A DNA stretch of 64,000 nucleotides, from NCBI RefSeq assembly GCF_036850765.1, contig NC_089496.1, positions 48,474,113 through 48,538,112 on the forward strand. Direction: 5' to 3'. Under the pieces are notes generated by a model that was not told where the DNA came from, did no database searches, and was given only the letters and a program-made list of their open reading frames with translations. The position numbers were made by a program, and so were the translations under genes. This stretch comes from Saccopteryx bilineata (taxonomy: Eukaryota; Chordata; Mammalia; Chiroptera; Emballonuridae). Within the stretch, counting starts at the first letter, position 1; each line of letters starts with the position of its first letter. This document shows positions 11,943-23,296 of the stretch, piece by piece.

Positions 11943-13245
11943 CCTCCCCACAGACCACCCCCCCGGGGGGGGTGTGAAGGCCAAAAAGTTTAGTCCATTA
12001 GAAAGTGGAAATACTCCTACATAAATTTTTCTTCAGGTGGTGTTTAATTGCACCTACTTTGGCACAGTCTGTATGCCTCCTGAGCATAGTTAGTTAAATA
12101 AAACACGAATACACGTTTTATTATCCCAAAATCCAAAACGAACAGGGTAGATAAAAGACCCACCAGGACGCCATGGGCTTGGACACAGAGCACAGTTTGC
12201 CTGCGCACAACCCGCTGAGCTGGGGAGGGGTGAGCCGAGGTGATTGTAGGCCCATTGAAAGAGTGTTTATTTGCCAAACAGGGACTCTTCCTCCTACAAG
12301 TTGACAGATTATTCACTCACCAAACATTCTGTAGAGTTCATGACAGTTTGGGTTTCACTAGGACCACCCCAACGTACAGTGTATTTTGAGAATGACAACT
12401 GCTTATGAATTTTGTGAATTTCAAGTATTGTGTTTATCGTATATATTAAAGATTGTATAAGAATAGAATGGCTTTTTTTTTTCCTTGTCCAATGCATTTT
12501 CACCTTCTTTTGTGAAGCAGCCTGTCTCTGAGCACAATCACAGGAGGTGAGCCTCTGAGTGGGATGGGACTGTCTGTGACTTGCCACAGGTGAATTCCGA
12601 AAGGAACAAGAACTCACAAGAGGCAGGGTGACCGTGGAAGTGGGAGAGGGAAGACTGAGGGATCACAATCCCTGTCATTGTCACATTACTTTTGGATGGC
12701 TGTGGGACTGTCGCCGTGTCATGTGAGTTTCTCCAGAATGCACACAATAGCTGCTCCAGAGTCACAGACCCTTCCCAACCTTTTCCTGCATCATTCAGTA
12801 ATCCAAGTTGATTCCTAAAGCGAAACACTGAGGAACACTCCAGCAGACACCAGGGAGGAAAGAGAGAGAATTCTGATAGCAGGGCTGCTACTAACTTGAC
12901 ATGAAATCGGATTAATGCTAATTATTTGTCAAATTCAGTTTCTATGTTTACCAAGTGGCCTAACTTTTGGAGAGCGGGGTTCTTTCTACGAACGCCTGCC
13001 GAAGTAACCGTTAACCTTCCCCGTCCATCCACACTCTGCCAACCCCACCGGCCCTATTCAAGTCCCAGCTGTGGCGAAAGCCTGACTCCAGCCCACAGGA
13101 CTGGTCCTTTCTCTACCTCCATTGACACTTTTGCTCATGTGATTAGCACTTCATATACATATCAAATGTATTAAATACCTCCCACATGACATGTGCCAGG
13201 CAATCTGATGGTGATTGAAGACAAAATACATACTGGTAATAGCTG
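11943..13245. other. Unique sequence, no gene seen
   Basis: No exon. There may be a weak L2 remnant near 13010-13240. Otherwise I see nothing in this stretch. Confidence 0.4.
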
Positions 13246-13249
13246 AATC

Positions 13250-13440
13250 CACTGAGTGCTTATTAAGGGCAGGTGCTGGTCTAGGTGGGTTTGTGTATAT
13301 TAAATTATTTCACCCTTGCGCTCTATGAGAAATGTCCTACTATTTCCCCAATTCTACTGACGAAGTAAACGGAGTCACTCAGTAATCTGCTCAGGGTTAT
13401 GCAGATCATAAGTGATAGAACCAGAATTCAAGGAGCTCAT
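13250..13440 (-). repeat. MIR SINE, reversed
   Basis: Reversed MIR with the 'tgcttattaagggcaggtgc' end and the 'gtgatagaaccagaattcaa' end. Confidence 0.7.
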
Positions 13441-14482
13441 CATTGAATAAAAGACAGAAGATGACACAAAAGTGTGATGCAGTTGAGCGCACTGAGGATG
13501 GGTGACTAACACCGACTCACAGAGCTTAGTAGGAATTCACCAGGAAGGTATCGATGTGAGGAGATACTCCAGCAATTTTGACAGTTTAGTAATCAACATT
13601 ATATCTAACTCCAAACTTCTCCTAGCTCTACCATTCTATAAATCAATGAGTAGGGAGGAAAAAAATCAATGAGTAGGGTTGGGTTATACTCTAAAAATTT
13701 ACTCGGCCTGGGCTTGTAATGAATGTTGTTGTGCTGGTAAACCAGTTTCCCGGGGCTGAATAAGCCATGGGGGGGGGGGGGGGTTAAAGAGACTTGATTT
13801 GTAGTTGCAGGTGTCCATTGCCAATTTCTGTGGTGTAAATACTTCCATCAAGGCAGATTTCAGCTACCAGCCAGACATCACTTAAGGAGACTTTAAAAGA
13901 TCAGCCAGAGAAGAAACAAGAGAATGTGGCAGCCTAAAAACCAAGTAGAAAAGGAGAAAGTGGTCAACCAAGCCCAACGCCTATGACAGGTCAAATAAAG
14001 AGAAGGACTAATAATTGACTACTGGATTTATTAGCAATGTTCAAATCAGTGGTTGCACCTTAACTAGAGCAGTTTCAGGGAGGACAGAGGCAAAACCTTT
14101 GTCAGAGTGGGTTTAAAAGGAAAGGAAGGGGAAGAAATTATATAGACAGAGAATTGTTTGGAGATGTTTTGTTGCCCACTGATGCAGAGCAAAGGAGCAG
14201 CAGCTGGTGGGTACAAGGCATGGAGGAAACATTGTTTAAGGTGACAGAATAACAGCATGTTTACATGCGGACGAGGACGATTCGGTCTCAAGGGGAAAAT
14301 GAATGACGCAGAGAGTGGAAAGGGAGAGTTCCCAGAGAGATGCTCCTGACAACTGGGATTAGAATCTAGTACAAAAGTGCACGCCCCACAAATGGCACCG
14401 CAGTCCACCTAATAGCATGGGCAAAACACCTAGGTGTCAACCTTGTTCCCTATTTACCTAACCTCTCCCACCCACAACACAT
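13441..14482. other. Unique sequence with a 15-G run
   Basis: A homopolymer of 15 G lies at 13769-13783, prone to replication and sequencing length error. No gene or named repeat is otherwise seen. Confidence 0.5.

Positions 14483-14526
<44 letters not shown>
14483..14526. repeat. (CA)n microsatellite
   Basis: About 21 CA repeats. Confidence 0.97.
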
Positions 14527-14528
<2 letters not shown>

Positions 14529-14716
14529 CCGTAACCTAGCAATGATCTCCATTGGTCATTCAGCCAAAATCTAACCATTTCTGACCGCCTCCACTACTAT
14601 CGTCCTAATCCGAGGCAAATTTATTTCTCTATGGGCTACACAATAGTTCCTTGCCCTTTCTATTTTCAAGGGAAACTTTTGATTAAAGTATAACACGCAT
14701 ATAGAAAAGTACCCAT

Positions 14717-15222
14717 GGCCCTGGCCGATTGGCTCAGCAGTAGAGTGTCAGCCCGGCATGTGGAAGTCCCAGGTTTGATTACCAGCCAGGGCACACAGGA
14801 GAAGCACCCATCTGCTTCTCCACCCTCCACCCTCTCCTTTCTCTCTCTCTCTCTTCCCCTCCCACAGCCAGGCTCCATTAGAGCAAAGTTGGCCAGGGCG
14901 CTGAGGATGACTCCATGGCCTCTACCTCAGGTGCTAGAATGGCTCCGGCTGCAATGGAGTGACACCCCAGATGGGCAGAGCATTGCCCTCTAGTGGGCTT
15001 GCCAGGTGGATCCCTTGCTCACTTCCTTGCCAACACTTGATACTATGCTTTTCTCCTGTTAGCCGTTCCGGTGGTGTGTGGTGCTATCTCATTGTGGTTG
15101 TAGATAAAGAACCTTTTAATTAGTCTCCCTGCTTCCCCTTCTGCACATACAGGAGTCCCTGTCTGCCGTCCCCCACACTTCTCATTTTGGAAAAATACAA
15201 AAATAAAATAAAAATTAAAAAA
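14717..15222 (+). mobile_element. Rhin-type SINE with a 140-bp internal insertion
   Basis: Flanked by the direct repeat AGAAAAGTACCCA (ending at 14715 and 15235), so it is one retroposition event. After GGTGGATCC at about 15010 the SINE text breaks off. It resumes at about 15146 with acaggagtc and runs to an A-rich tail. The intervening DNA is described separately. Confidence 0.9.
15011..15145. repeat. Foreign filler inside the SINE, partly copied from 500 bp away
   Basis: The filler begins with a reversed old-L1-like segment ('ccttgccaacacttgatact'). From about 15058 it is nearly identical over about 88 bp to 15572-15658 ('ttccggtggtgtgtggtgct' through 'ctccctgcttccccttctgc'). The shared block continues past the L1-like part into non-L1 sequence, so this is a local duplication rather than two independent L1 copies. 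Confidence 0.85.
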
Positions 15223-15300
15223 AGAAAAGTACCCAAATCATAAGTACACTGCTCAATCAATTTCCACAAAGTGAACATACCTGTCTCAAGTGTAACCTAG

Positions 15301-15492
15301 CAGGGGTCCCCAAACTTTTTACACAGGGAGCCAGTTCACTGTCCCTCAGACCATTGGAGGGCCGCCACATACAGTGCTCCTCTCACTTACCACCAATGAA
15401 AGAGATGCCCCTTCCAGAAGTGCGGCGGGAGGCCGGATAAATGGCCTCAGGGGGCCGCATGCGGCCCACGGGCCGTAGTTTGGGGACGCCTG
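15301..15492 (-). mobile_element. hAT non-autonomous element (short copy)
   Basis: The ends CAGGGGTCCCCAAACT and AGTTTGGGGACGCCTG are inverted repeats typical of hAT elements. The direct repeat ACCTAG lies on both sides. It belongs to the same family as the larger copy at 46236-47117 but is in the opposite orientation and lacks the middle part. Confidence 0.85.
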
Positions 15493-15571
15493 ACCTAGAG
15501 CAAGAAACAGGGCCCATCAGCGTCCCCAGAAGTCTCTCCCAGCTGCTCCCCACGCACTCACCACCACCCCA

Positions 15572-15658
15572 CTAGCCATTCCGGTGGTGTGTGGTGCTAT
15601 CTCATTGTGGTTCTAGTTAAAGAACCTTTTAATTAGTCTCCCTGCTTCCCCTTCTGCC
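15572..15658. repeat. Second copy of the block found inside the 14717 SINE
   Basis: Nearly identical to about 15058-15145, with a few differences (for example ctagttaaag against gtagataaag). It continues into the L2 on its right and is probably the original location. Confidence 0.85.
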
Positions 15659-15689
15659 CCACTCCAAATTAAAACCAGAAAAATGTTTT

Positions 15690-16245
15690 CAGGCACAAAC
15701 CAGAGCATCCCACTCCCCTTCTTACAGCATCCAGTGGCTCCCATCGTACTGGGGATGAGCTCAAACCTGTCCCAGCCTTCAAGTCGCGGCACGACCCGGC
15801 TTCTACCCACCCATCCAGCTTCATCTCGCACCCACCCCACTGTGCGCCCAGGTACACTCGCCTCCCTTCACTCCCTGGAGCAAGCTCAGTGCCCTCCCAC
15901 CCGGGGATCTCTCCCTGGAGCAAGCCCAGTGCCCTCCCACCCGGGGGTCTCTCCCTGGAGCAAGCCCAGTGCCCTCCCACCCGGGGATCTCTCCCTGGAG
16001 CAAGCCCAGTGCCCTCCCACCCAGGGGTCTCTCCCTGGAGCAAGCCCAGTGCCCTCCCACCCGGGGATCTCTCCCTGGAGCAAGCCCAGTGCCCTCCCAC
16101 CCAGGGGTCTCTCCCTGGAGCAAGCCCAGCCCCACTCCCCATCCCCACCCCGACTTCTTGCATGCCTAACCGCTATTAATCCTTCAGGACCCAACTTACA
16201 AATCACCTTCTCAGGTGAGAACTCTTACCTGACCTCCCTATCCGG
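15690..16245 (+). repeat. L2 LINE carrying an expanded minisatellite
   Basis: L2 words on both sides of the minisatellite ('cctgtcccagccttcaagtc' before; 'taatccttcaggacccaact' and 'acctgacctccctatccgga' after) show that the tandem array grew inside an L2 fragment. Confidence 0.7.
15872..16134. repeat. 40-bp minisatellite, about 6.5 units
   Basis: Units start at 15872, 15912, 15952, 15992, 16032, 16072 and 16112 (the last is partial). Each runs TCCCTGGAGCAAGCCCAGTG and then ccctcccacccggggatctc. Alternate units carry GGGGATCT or GGGGTCT variants, giving an 80-bp dimer pattern. The unit has no stop codon in any frame, which produces spurious ORFs on both strands. Confidence 0.95.
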
Positions 16246-16279
16246 AGTTTATCTCGTCTGCAGCACCTACCCATCTCCA

Positions 16280-16590
16280 CGTATCTTTTATATATATATA
16301 GAGAGAGAGAGAGTCAGAGAGAGGGACAGATAAGGACAGACAGAAAGAAAGGGAGAGAGATGAGAAGCATCAATTCTTCATTGCGGCATCTTAGTTGTTC
16401 ATTGATTGCTTTCTCAAACGTGCCTTGATGAAGGGGGGGGCTACAGCAGACCAAGTGACCACTTGCTCAAGCCAGTGACCTTTGGGCTCAAGCTGGTGAG
16501 CTGTGCTCAAGTCGGCAACCTCGGGGTTTCAAATCTGGGTCCTCCGCATCCCAGTCCAACGCTCTATCCACTGCACCACCATCTGGTCGG
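16280..16590 (-). mobile_element. Family B tRNA-SINE, reversed
   Basis: Reversed copy of the CCTGACCAGGCGGTGG family: a GAGAGAGTCAGAGAGAGGGA tail side, 'ttagttgttcattgattgct', and a head reading 'ccactgcaccaccatctggt'. An AT/AG microsatellite lies at its A-rich end. Confidence 0.88.
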
Positions 16591-16594
16591 GCCA

Positions 16595-16760
16595 CATAAC
16601 CTATTTCTTATTCACTTGTTCACATCCTCCCTTATCCATCCACTAGCTCAGGAGAGCCTGGAGGGCAAGCACACGGCTCGCTCGGTCTCTATGGCATGCC
16701 CAGTACCTGGCACATTGTGGGAGCTCAATACATTCCTCTCAGCTGATTGATCTAGTAAAC
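16595..16760 (+). repeat. L2 LINE 3' end
   Basis: Contains 'cccagtacctggcacattgt' and 'gggagctcaatacattcctc', typical of an L2 3' end. Confidence 0.65.
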
Positions 16761-17470
16761 AGTATCCCTGTCTGGGGAGGTCTAAGCTGAGCAGCCCTTT
16801 CTCACTGAGGAAAATAAAGCAAAATGTTCTGAGCTGTTCAGAGGAGAAGCATCACTTGCTGACGGTTCATCAGCCATTGTTTACTGAGCACCTGCTACGG
16901 AGGGGGGTGAGCCCCACACACCCTGCGACAGACAGACAGCACATCAGCGCCTCCTCGCAGTGGCCGACGAGCTTTCAATCTAGTCTGGATGACCTTGAGG
17001 TGCCCGGAGCCGCCCCCTGCCTGCTTCTGACCACTTTCCATAGGTTCGTCTTGACTTCAGAGGCGGGCACCATGGAAATAAACCTGCCCAGTGTTTTCAT
17101 TCAGAAAGTTGGGGGTGGGGGGGATTCTGATCATAATGCTACTGAATTATCACTTACAAATGTGGGAATTGATAACAGAAAATAACAACCACCCCTAACT
17201 CTACGGCCCAGAAAAACCGAGGGCTCTCCTCCAAGCCTTCGCCCTTCATTCGCTCCTTTATTGTCCGAGTCGTTCAAGAGGCCCAGGAGAGACGTGTCTG
17301 CAGTTATAAAGTCAGGCGTTTGGGGGATTCTCGTTATTCAGGCTGTAAGTGGTACTTAATGGGTTGGGAATAGATTGGAGATGGATTATTAAGAGCTCCA
17401 GGGTTTGGACCTGTTTCCAGGTCACTTGTTCAAATCACCTTCCACACCTGGCTTCTGTCTCCCGTTCCAG
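16761..17470. other. Unique sequence upstream of the orphan exon
   Basis: No repeat is recognised. It ends in a polypyrimidine tract that leads into the acceptor at 17470. Confidence 0.45.
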
Positions 17471-17669
17471 GACACCGAGGAGCTTGGCAGTTCCTATAGG
17501 AACTCTGCAAACACTGCCTCGTATCTCCCAGAAGAACCCATGAATTCAGAAGCCACCGTCGGCCATTTTTTCTCAGAAAACGGGAGACTGGACAAAGAGC
17601 CCTCCGTACAGGACCACCCAGAGCTGGACGCCTTCTACAACTTCCTTCGTCTCCACAGCGCCCCTAGAG
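17471..17669 (+). CDS. Candidate coding exon, product not recognised
   Basis: Upstream is a pyrimidine-rich acceptor (cttctgtctcccgttccag). Downstream is a strong donor, AGAG|GTAAGA, at 17670. The 199-nt interval is open in the frame starting at its first base: 66 codons plus one base (phase 0 in, phase 1 out). The protein begins DTEELGSSYRNSANTASYLP and ends LDAFYNFLRLHSAPR. It is polar and acidic, with no low-complexity bias and no transmembrane segment. An internal Met falls at residue 24. The exon is not in a repeat, though a MIR starts just after the donor. Orientation is opposite to PDE1C. I cannot match it to a known gene and see no partner exon nearby. It may be an exon of an unrecognised gene, an exon of a non-coding transcript that happens to be open, or a relic. 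Confidence 0.4.
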
Positions 17670-17684
17670 GTAAGAATTATTATC

Positions 17685-17790
17685 GCCGTTTGCACTTGAG
17701 GACATTGAGGCTCGGTGATGTTAAGTGAACTGTCCAGGGTCCCATTCAGTAAGTGGCTGGATCGAGCTGGAACCCAGGCGCCTCTGGCTC
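17685..17790 (-). repeat. MIR SINE, reversed
   Basis: Reversed MIR: 'cacttgaggacattgaggct', then 'cattcagtaagtggctggat'. Confidence 0.8.
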
Positions 17791-18886
17791 CATGGCCTTC
17801 TTCAGCGGCACTGCGGACATCACCCTGGCCGTGAACAGTGGGAATCCAAAGAGGAAGAACAGAGGACCTTCCTGGGCTGGATTGAAACTTGCTCGTGAGC
17901 CCACAGTGCTGCACAGACTGCCCGACGGGGACTGGGGAAATCGTCCAGTTAATTGAGATCATCACAGGGTTAGATCACTACTTAATAGACTAGCAGGACA
18001 CGGGGGACGCGGCCTCAATACAGCCGGCATCGCAAAGCGCCCTCTTCTCTCTTTCCCGGGATGACATCGTTCGGGGTGTCAAGCTGCAGGCCGCCACCTT
18101 GGGTGCCTGTGTGTTAAATAACCCACATTTGGGGAAGGCGCTGGGTTGCTGAGAGAGGGGGGAGACCAGCTCCGGAGCCCCAGGCCAAGACTCACTCCAC
18201 TGTGGACCTCAGTGCTGGCAGGAGAGGTGAGGAGCGGGGCATAGGAACAGGACTGACCCCCAACCTTGTTTTGTCCCCAGAACAGCAGTGCCCAGAGTTT
18301 TGTAGAAATGCTCTGGGCGGGAGGGAGGTTAAGACCAGAGAACCGAGAACCGCACCTGCTAACCCAGGGGAGTTTCCCAACTAAAACCTCAGGCCAGGAC
18401 CTTGGCGCCCCGGGGAGATGGTGCTGCTTCCAGTCTGGCTGGGATCCCCGCCCCTTCCTGCCGCTCACACGCTTTGCCTCCTCTTTTGAACGCTGAAGTT
18501 GCGTGCGCTGTTTTCCTTTCAAAACCAGGTCAGGTGGCCTCGGGGCTAGTGTGAGCTCCATCCCTCGAAATATCCCGCAAAGGATGGATGGATGACCACT
18601 TGACAGGGGCTGGATTCGGACGAGCAGGAGGCATTAATTCAATCACTTGCTCAAACTTTACAACTGTTTATTGAGCCGTGCTGGGGACAACCTTGGCCTG
18701 ACCCCTTTGTGAAATGGACCGGTCAGCGGAGAAGACGGACATGAAAGTAGAGGCAGAAAGACACAGGTCACGGCCCACTGTGATTCATGCTGCAAAGGGA
18801 AGAACGAGGGTTATGAGGGGTAACGACAGGGAGAGTGGAGAACTGGAAGCAGGCGTTCAAGTTTAAGTTAAAACAGCCCACTGTGG
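17791..18886. other. Unique sequence, no gene seen
   Basis: No named repeat and no convincing exon. GC content is moderate. Confidence 0.45.
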
Positions 18887-19265
18887 CTCTCGCCGGTTGG
18901 CTCAGTGGCAGAGCATCGGCCTGGCGTGCAGGAGTCCCGGGTTCGATTTCCAGCCAGGGCACACAGGAGAAGCGTCCATCTGCTTCTCCACCCCTCCCCC
19001 TCTCCTTCCTCTCTGTCTCTCTCTTCCCCTCCTGCAGCCAAGGCTCCAATGGAGCAAAGTTTGCCCAGGAACTGAGGATGGCTCTGTGGCCTCTGCCTCA
19101 GGCGCTAGAATGGCTCTGGTTGCAGCAGAGCGATGCCCCAAGATGGGCAGAGCATCACCCCCTGGTGAGCATGCCCGGTGGATCCCGGTCGGGCACATGC
19201 GGGAGTCTGTCTGACTGCCTCGTTTCCAACTTCGGAAAAAATACAAAAAACAAAACAAAACAAAA
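18887..19265 (+). mobile_element. Rhin-type SINE (5' end slightly truncated)
   Basis: Flanked by a 17-bp direct repeat, AAAACAGCCCACTGTGG. The head reads CTCTCGCCGG instead of GGCCCTGGCCGG, so a few 5' bases are lost or replaced. It has the older CACACAGGAG diagnostic. Confidence 0.93.
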
Positions 19266-19282
19266 AAAACAGCCCACTGTGG

Positions 19283-19779
19283 CGGGTGGAGGCCTGTTTG
19301 GAAGCCGTCCCATTGGCCTGGGGAAGCACTGAGGGGCCTGGGGCCCCGTGCGGGCAGCGGAGGCGGGGCAAGTGACCCAACTGGATGCATCTCTTGGACA
19401 TAAACTCGGCGGGACCTGGTGGGACAGGACAGGTGAGGACTTGGAGGACAGGGGAGGGAAAGGAGATGAATCCCAAGTTTGGGACAAGATTATCGGAAAT
19501 TGTGAATTATAATACTGTAGAGGTCCCCAGACTATGGGGCTTCAAAACCCAGGTCAACGGGCCAGCCTACCCCTTAGAGAAGCACCGACCACCAGGAACA
19601 CTACAGCCCTCGCTACCTAGCTCCTTCCCATGTCAGGGCTGTACGGAGAATGGCCCCCGGCCCCCCTTTCTGTCCTTCCTCCCTCCGTGTCACCCCTTCC
19701 CGAGTCCCAGGACCCTCATGCCTCCACCGCTACACTATCCGGGACCTATATCTACGGAAAGAACCCCCACAACCAAGAA
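19283..19779. other. Unique sequence, no gene seen
   Basis: No repeat or exon is recognised. Confidence 0.45.
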
Positions 19780-21410
19780 GAAAAACACAGACAACCCATC
19801 AGAAAACAGGCAAATGATCTAAACAGGCATTTCCCAAAAGAGGATATCCAGATCACCAGTAGACATAAGAAAATGCTCGCTCCACCTCATTAGCCATTAG
19901 AGACACACAAAACAAAAGCATCACCAGCTACCACTGCAGACCCGCCGAGTGGCTGAAGGGAAAGGACTAACAATACCAAGTGTTGACAAAGATACAGAGT
20001 AACTAAACCTCTCAAATATTATTTATGGCAACTGAAACGGCTATAGCTTCTTTTAAAAAAGTGTTTAACAGGCCCTGGCCGGTTGGCTCAGTGGTAGAGT
20101 GTCGGCCTGGTGTGCAGAAGTCCCAGGTTCAATTCCCAGCCAGGGCACACAGGAGAAGCGCCCATCTGCTTCTCCACCCCTCCCCCTCTCCTTCCTCTCT
20201 GTCTCTCTCTTCCCCTCTCGCAGCCAAGGCTCCATTGGAGCAAAGATGGCCCGGGCACTGGGGATGGCTCCTTGGCCTCTGCCCCAGGCGCTAGAGTGGC
20301 TCTGGTCGCAACAGAGCGACGCCCCGGAGGGGCAGAGCATCGCCCCCTGGTGGGCAGAGCGTCGCCCCCTGGTGGGTGTGCCGGGTGGATCCTGGTGGGG
20401 CGCATGCGGGAGTCTGTCTGACTGTCTCTCCCCGTTTCCAGCTTCAGAAAAAAAAATACAAAAAATTAAAAAAAAAAAGTGTTTAACAGTTATCTACTAA
20501 AGCTGAACACATAGACAGTGATCCGAGAACCCACTCCTACACACTTATTCAACAGAAATATGTACGTATTTGTGTCAGGCGATCTATATGAGACTCACTA
20601 TTCAGAACTCTCTAAACTTGGGGCAACGCAAACATTTATTGTAATGCCGGTGGCCGAGACCAGGCAGGTTCACAGTGAATTTGGGCAGAGGAACTGCAAA
20701 GCTAGAAAGCATCAGGCCACACCCGTTTATTGGAGGCTCGCAAAGACAGGCGAGCAAATAAGCAAAGGAAAACCTGCCTTTCACAATGAAGGGCGAGAGA
20801 TTGGGAAAACCACACCTCGCAGTGGGGGACAGCGATCTGGGAGAATCGTCCCTGGGGGAAAGCACCCGTATCCTTACACAGACTATACACACATGGTGCT
20901 GCCACGTGCTCACGCACGAACCAGGCAAAGTGCTTGCAGCCGGTAAACCAGCGAGCAAGCCTAACACAGCTGTTTTCCCCACATCCATCCACAAGAGAAT
21001 GGATAAAATAATTGCAATTCATTCATACAAAGAAACATTACATGTAAATGAAAGTGAATAAGTGAATGCCATATGCAAGAACATGGGTGACTCTCACAAA
21101 CACAACGTTAAAAAATGAAGCCAAATGCAAAGTCGTATATTTTCTGATGCAATTTACATGAAGTTCAAAAACAGGCAAAACTAACCTACAGTGATAAAAA
21201 TCAGGGAAGTGGGCACCTTTGGGGAGGGAGCAATGGTGACTAAGACTGCATGTGGGCAGATTTCTCCCAGGCTGGTAATGTTTTGTTTTGTTTTTTTCTT
21301 AATCAGGGTGCCAGCTACACAGGTGTGTTCATTTCCTGAAAATCCAGCCACCTGTACCTTGTGGTTTGTCTACATTTAAACATACCTGTTACACGTCAAT
21401 AGCCATGTGC
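19780..21410 (+). mobile_element. Ancient L1 (L1M/L1ME-like) 3' portion with nested SINE
   Basis: ORF2 3'-end and 3'-UTR words: 'caaatgatctaaacaggcat', 'ttcccaaaagaggatatcca', 'aagaacatgggtgactctca', 'gcaatggtgactaagactgc'. The frame is broken by many stops. It is split by the SINE at 20071-20472. Confidence 0.8.
20071..20472 (+). mobile_element. Rhin-type SINE nested in L1
   Basis: Flanked by the 16-bp direct repeat AAAAAAGTGTTTAACA (ending 20070 and 20488). It has the CACACAGGAG diagnostic and a tandem duplication of the GGGCAGAGC(A/G)TCGCCCC module. Confidence 0.95.
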
Positions 21411-21567
21411 TCTGGAAACATCCAGAAGAGCACTAGCCTGTGGCCGCCAGAGGCAACACAGCTGCACTGAATGACCAGAATGACGTCAAGGTGAACCCAG
21501 GACAGAGCGAAGCCGTGCCAAGCATCAAGTTAAAGGAGTGAGGCTTAAAAAATAATAATAAATAGTA

Positions 21568-22356
21568 GCCTGACCAGGCGGTGGCACTGTGGATAGAGCC
21601 TCGAACTGGGATGCAGAGGACCCAGGTTTGAAACCCTGATGGCCCTGGCCGGTTGGCTCAGCGGTAGAGCGTCGGCCTGGCGTGCGGGGGACCCGGGTTT
21701 GATTCCCGGCCAGGGCACATAGGAGAAGCGCCCATTTGCTTCTCCACCCCCACCCCCTCCTTCCTCTCTGTCTCTCTCTTCCCCTCCCGCAGCCAAGGCT
21801 CCATTGGAGCAAAGATGGCCCGGGCACTGGGGATGGCTCCTTTGCCTCTGCCCCAGGCGCTAGAGTGGCTCTGGTCGTAACAGAGCGACGCCCCGGATGG
21901 GCAGAGCATCGCCCTCTGGTGGGCAGAGCGTAGCCCCTGGTGGGCGTGCCGGGTGGATCCCGGTTGGGCGCATGCGGGAGTCTGTCTGACTGTCTCTCCC
22001 CGTTTCCAGCTTCAGAAAAAAATACAAAAAAAAAAAAAAAAAAAAGAAACCCTGAGGTCACTGGCTTGAGCACAGGTTCACCAGCTTAAGCACAGGGTCG
22101 CTCGCTTGAGCGTGGGATCATAGACATGAACCCATGGTTGCTGGCTTGAGACCAAAGGTCGCTGTCTTGAGCACAAGGTCTCTGGCTTGAGCCCAAGGTC
22201 ACTAGCTTAAGCAAGGGGTCATTCACTCTGCTGGCCCCCCCCAAGGCACATATGAGAAAGCAATCAATGAACAACTAAGGTGCCACAACAAAGAATCGAT
22301 GCTTCTCATCTCTCTCTCCCTTCCTGTCTCCCTATCTGTCCCTCTCTCTGTCTCTG

Positions 22357-22395
<39 letters not shown>

Positions 22396-22397
22396 AT
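21568..22397 (+). mobile_element. Family B tRNA-SINE interrupted by a Rhin SINE
   Basis: Starts GCCTGACCAGGCGGTGGCAC and ends with a CT-rich part and a (CA)n run (22358-22389). The 17-bp direct repeat AATAATAATAAATAGTA flanks the whole composite (21551-21567 and 22398-22414). The insertion at 21641 splits the tRNA-like head. Confidence 0.93.
21641..22045 (+). mobile_element. Rhin-type SINE nested inside the family B SINE
   Basis: The direct repeat GAAACCCTGA flanks it (ending 21639, and 22046-22055). It is CpG-rich with the younger CACATAGGAGAAGCGCCCAT diagnostic and a long A tail, so it is a recent insertion. Confidence 0.95.
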
Positions 22398-22414
22398 AAT
22401 AATAATAAATAGTA

Positions 22415-23282
22415 AAATTGTTGTATTTTCAAATATTCATTTTCTGAGCATTTTTTCAAGTTTTTGGCCTTGACCTATTATTATTACAACATTTGGCAGC
22501 CCATTTCTTTTCTGGCTGTAGGATCTGGCTCTGTTTTGGAGGTTTACAAAGGTATTATTTGTACCCCTTTCACAGTAGTCTTTTCACATGTGTATATGAA
22601 CACACCCATCCACCCACAAGGATATGTACTGTACATAATACAAGGATTTGACTATAAAACAAGAATGATCCTGTAACCACCCACCGGATCAGTCTGACTG
22701 TGTTATCATCACACCTGGTCTCTGTGTGCGTGCTCCTGGCCACTGAGTGCTCATTAAAAAAAACCCCAGAAACTATCTGCGGAGCTGTCCTGGTCATCAA
22801 AGACCCGTGCTGTACAATGAAAAGTGCATGCTTTGGAGCCCGCCTCTTACCATCAATGGCCCCTGGACAAGTGAGTCCATCTCTTTCACTCGGTTTCTGC
22901 TCCTGCGAAAGGGAGGAAACACTCTTCGACTGTGGGACTAGAGCGAAAGTGAAATCACACCACTGACAGGACAGTTTCTCCGCACACACTAAGCCCTTTA
23001 ATTGGCTAAACAGCTGTACCACGTACCACGTAGCAGGCGTTTTGTCTTGCGATTCTACCCATTTTAAAGCAAACACGTTAACGTTCTTTATTTGCTCCAT
23101 AATTTAAGGGCAAAGGCTCAGTCCTTTGGAACTTGCTTCATAGATTGGACATTTTCAGATGGTGTTGTAAAATATGCCAGGCCCTGTCTTTCCAGAAAGC
23201 AAAGCCGACAAAGATAAGGAGGGAGGGGATTGGAACCGTCCATTTGAATGCATGGGACAGACAGCCTTTCAAGTACACACAT
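22415..23282. other. Unique sequence with MIR traces
   Basis: A plus-strand MIR-like segment is at about 22800-22950 and a reversed one at about 22970-23080. No gene is seen. Confidence 0.45.
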
Positions 23283-23296
23283 TAAAAGCAAAAATA

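Noticed and set aside
15669..16333. Several 60-216-codon ORFs on both strands
   Set aside because: All pass through the 40-bp minisatellite and repeat its unit. They are products of a stop-free tandem repeat.
18835..19332. ORF containing a LAGWLSGRASAW-type protein, seen at many sites
   Set aside because: This is the translated Rhin SINE. The same peptide recurs at every SINE copy.
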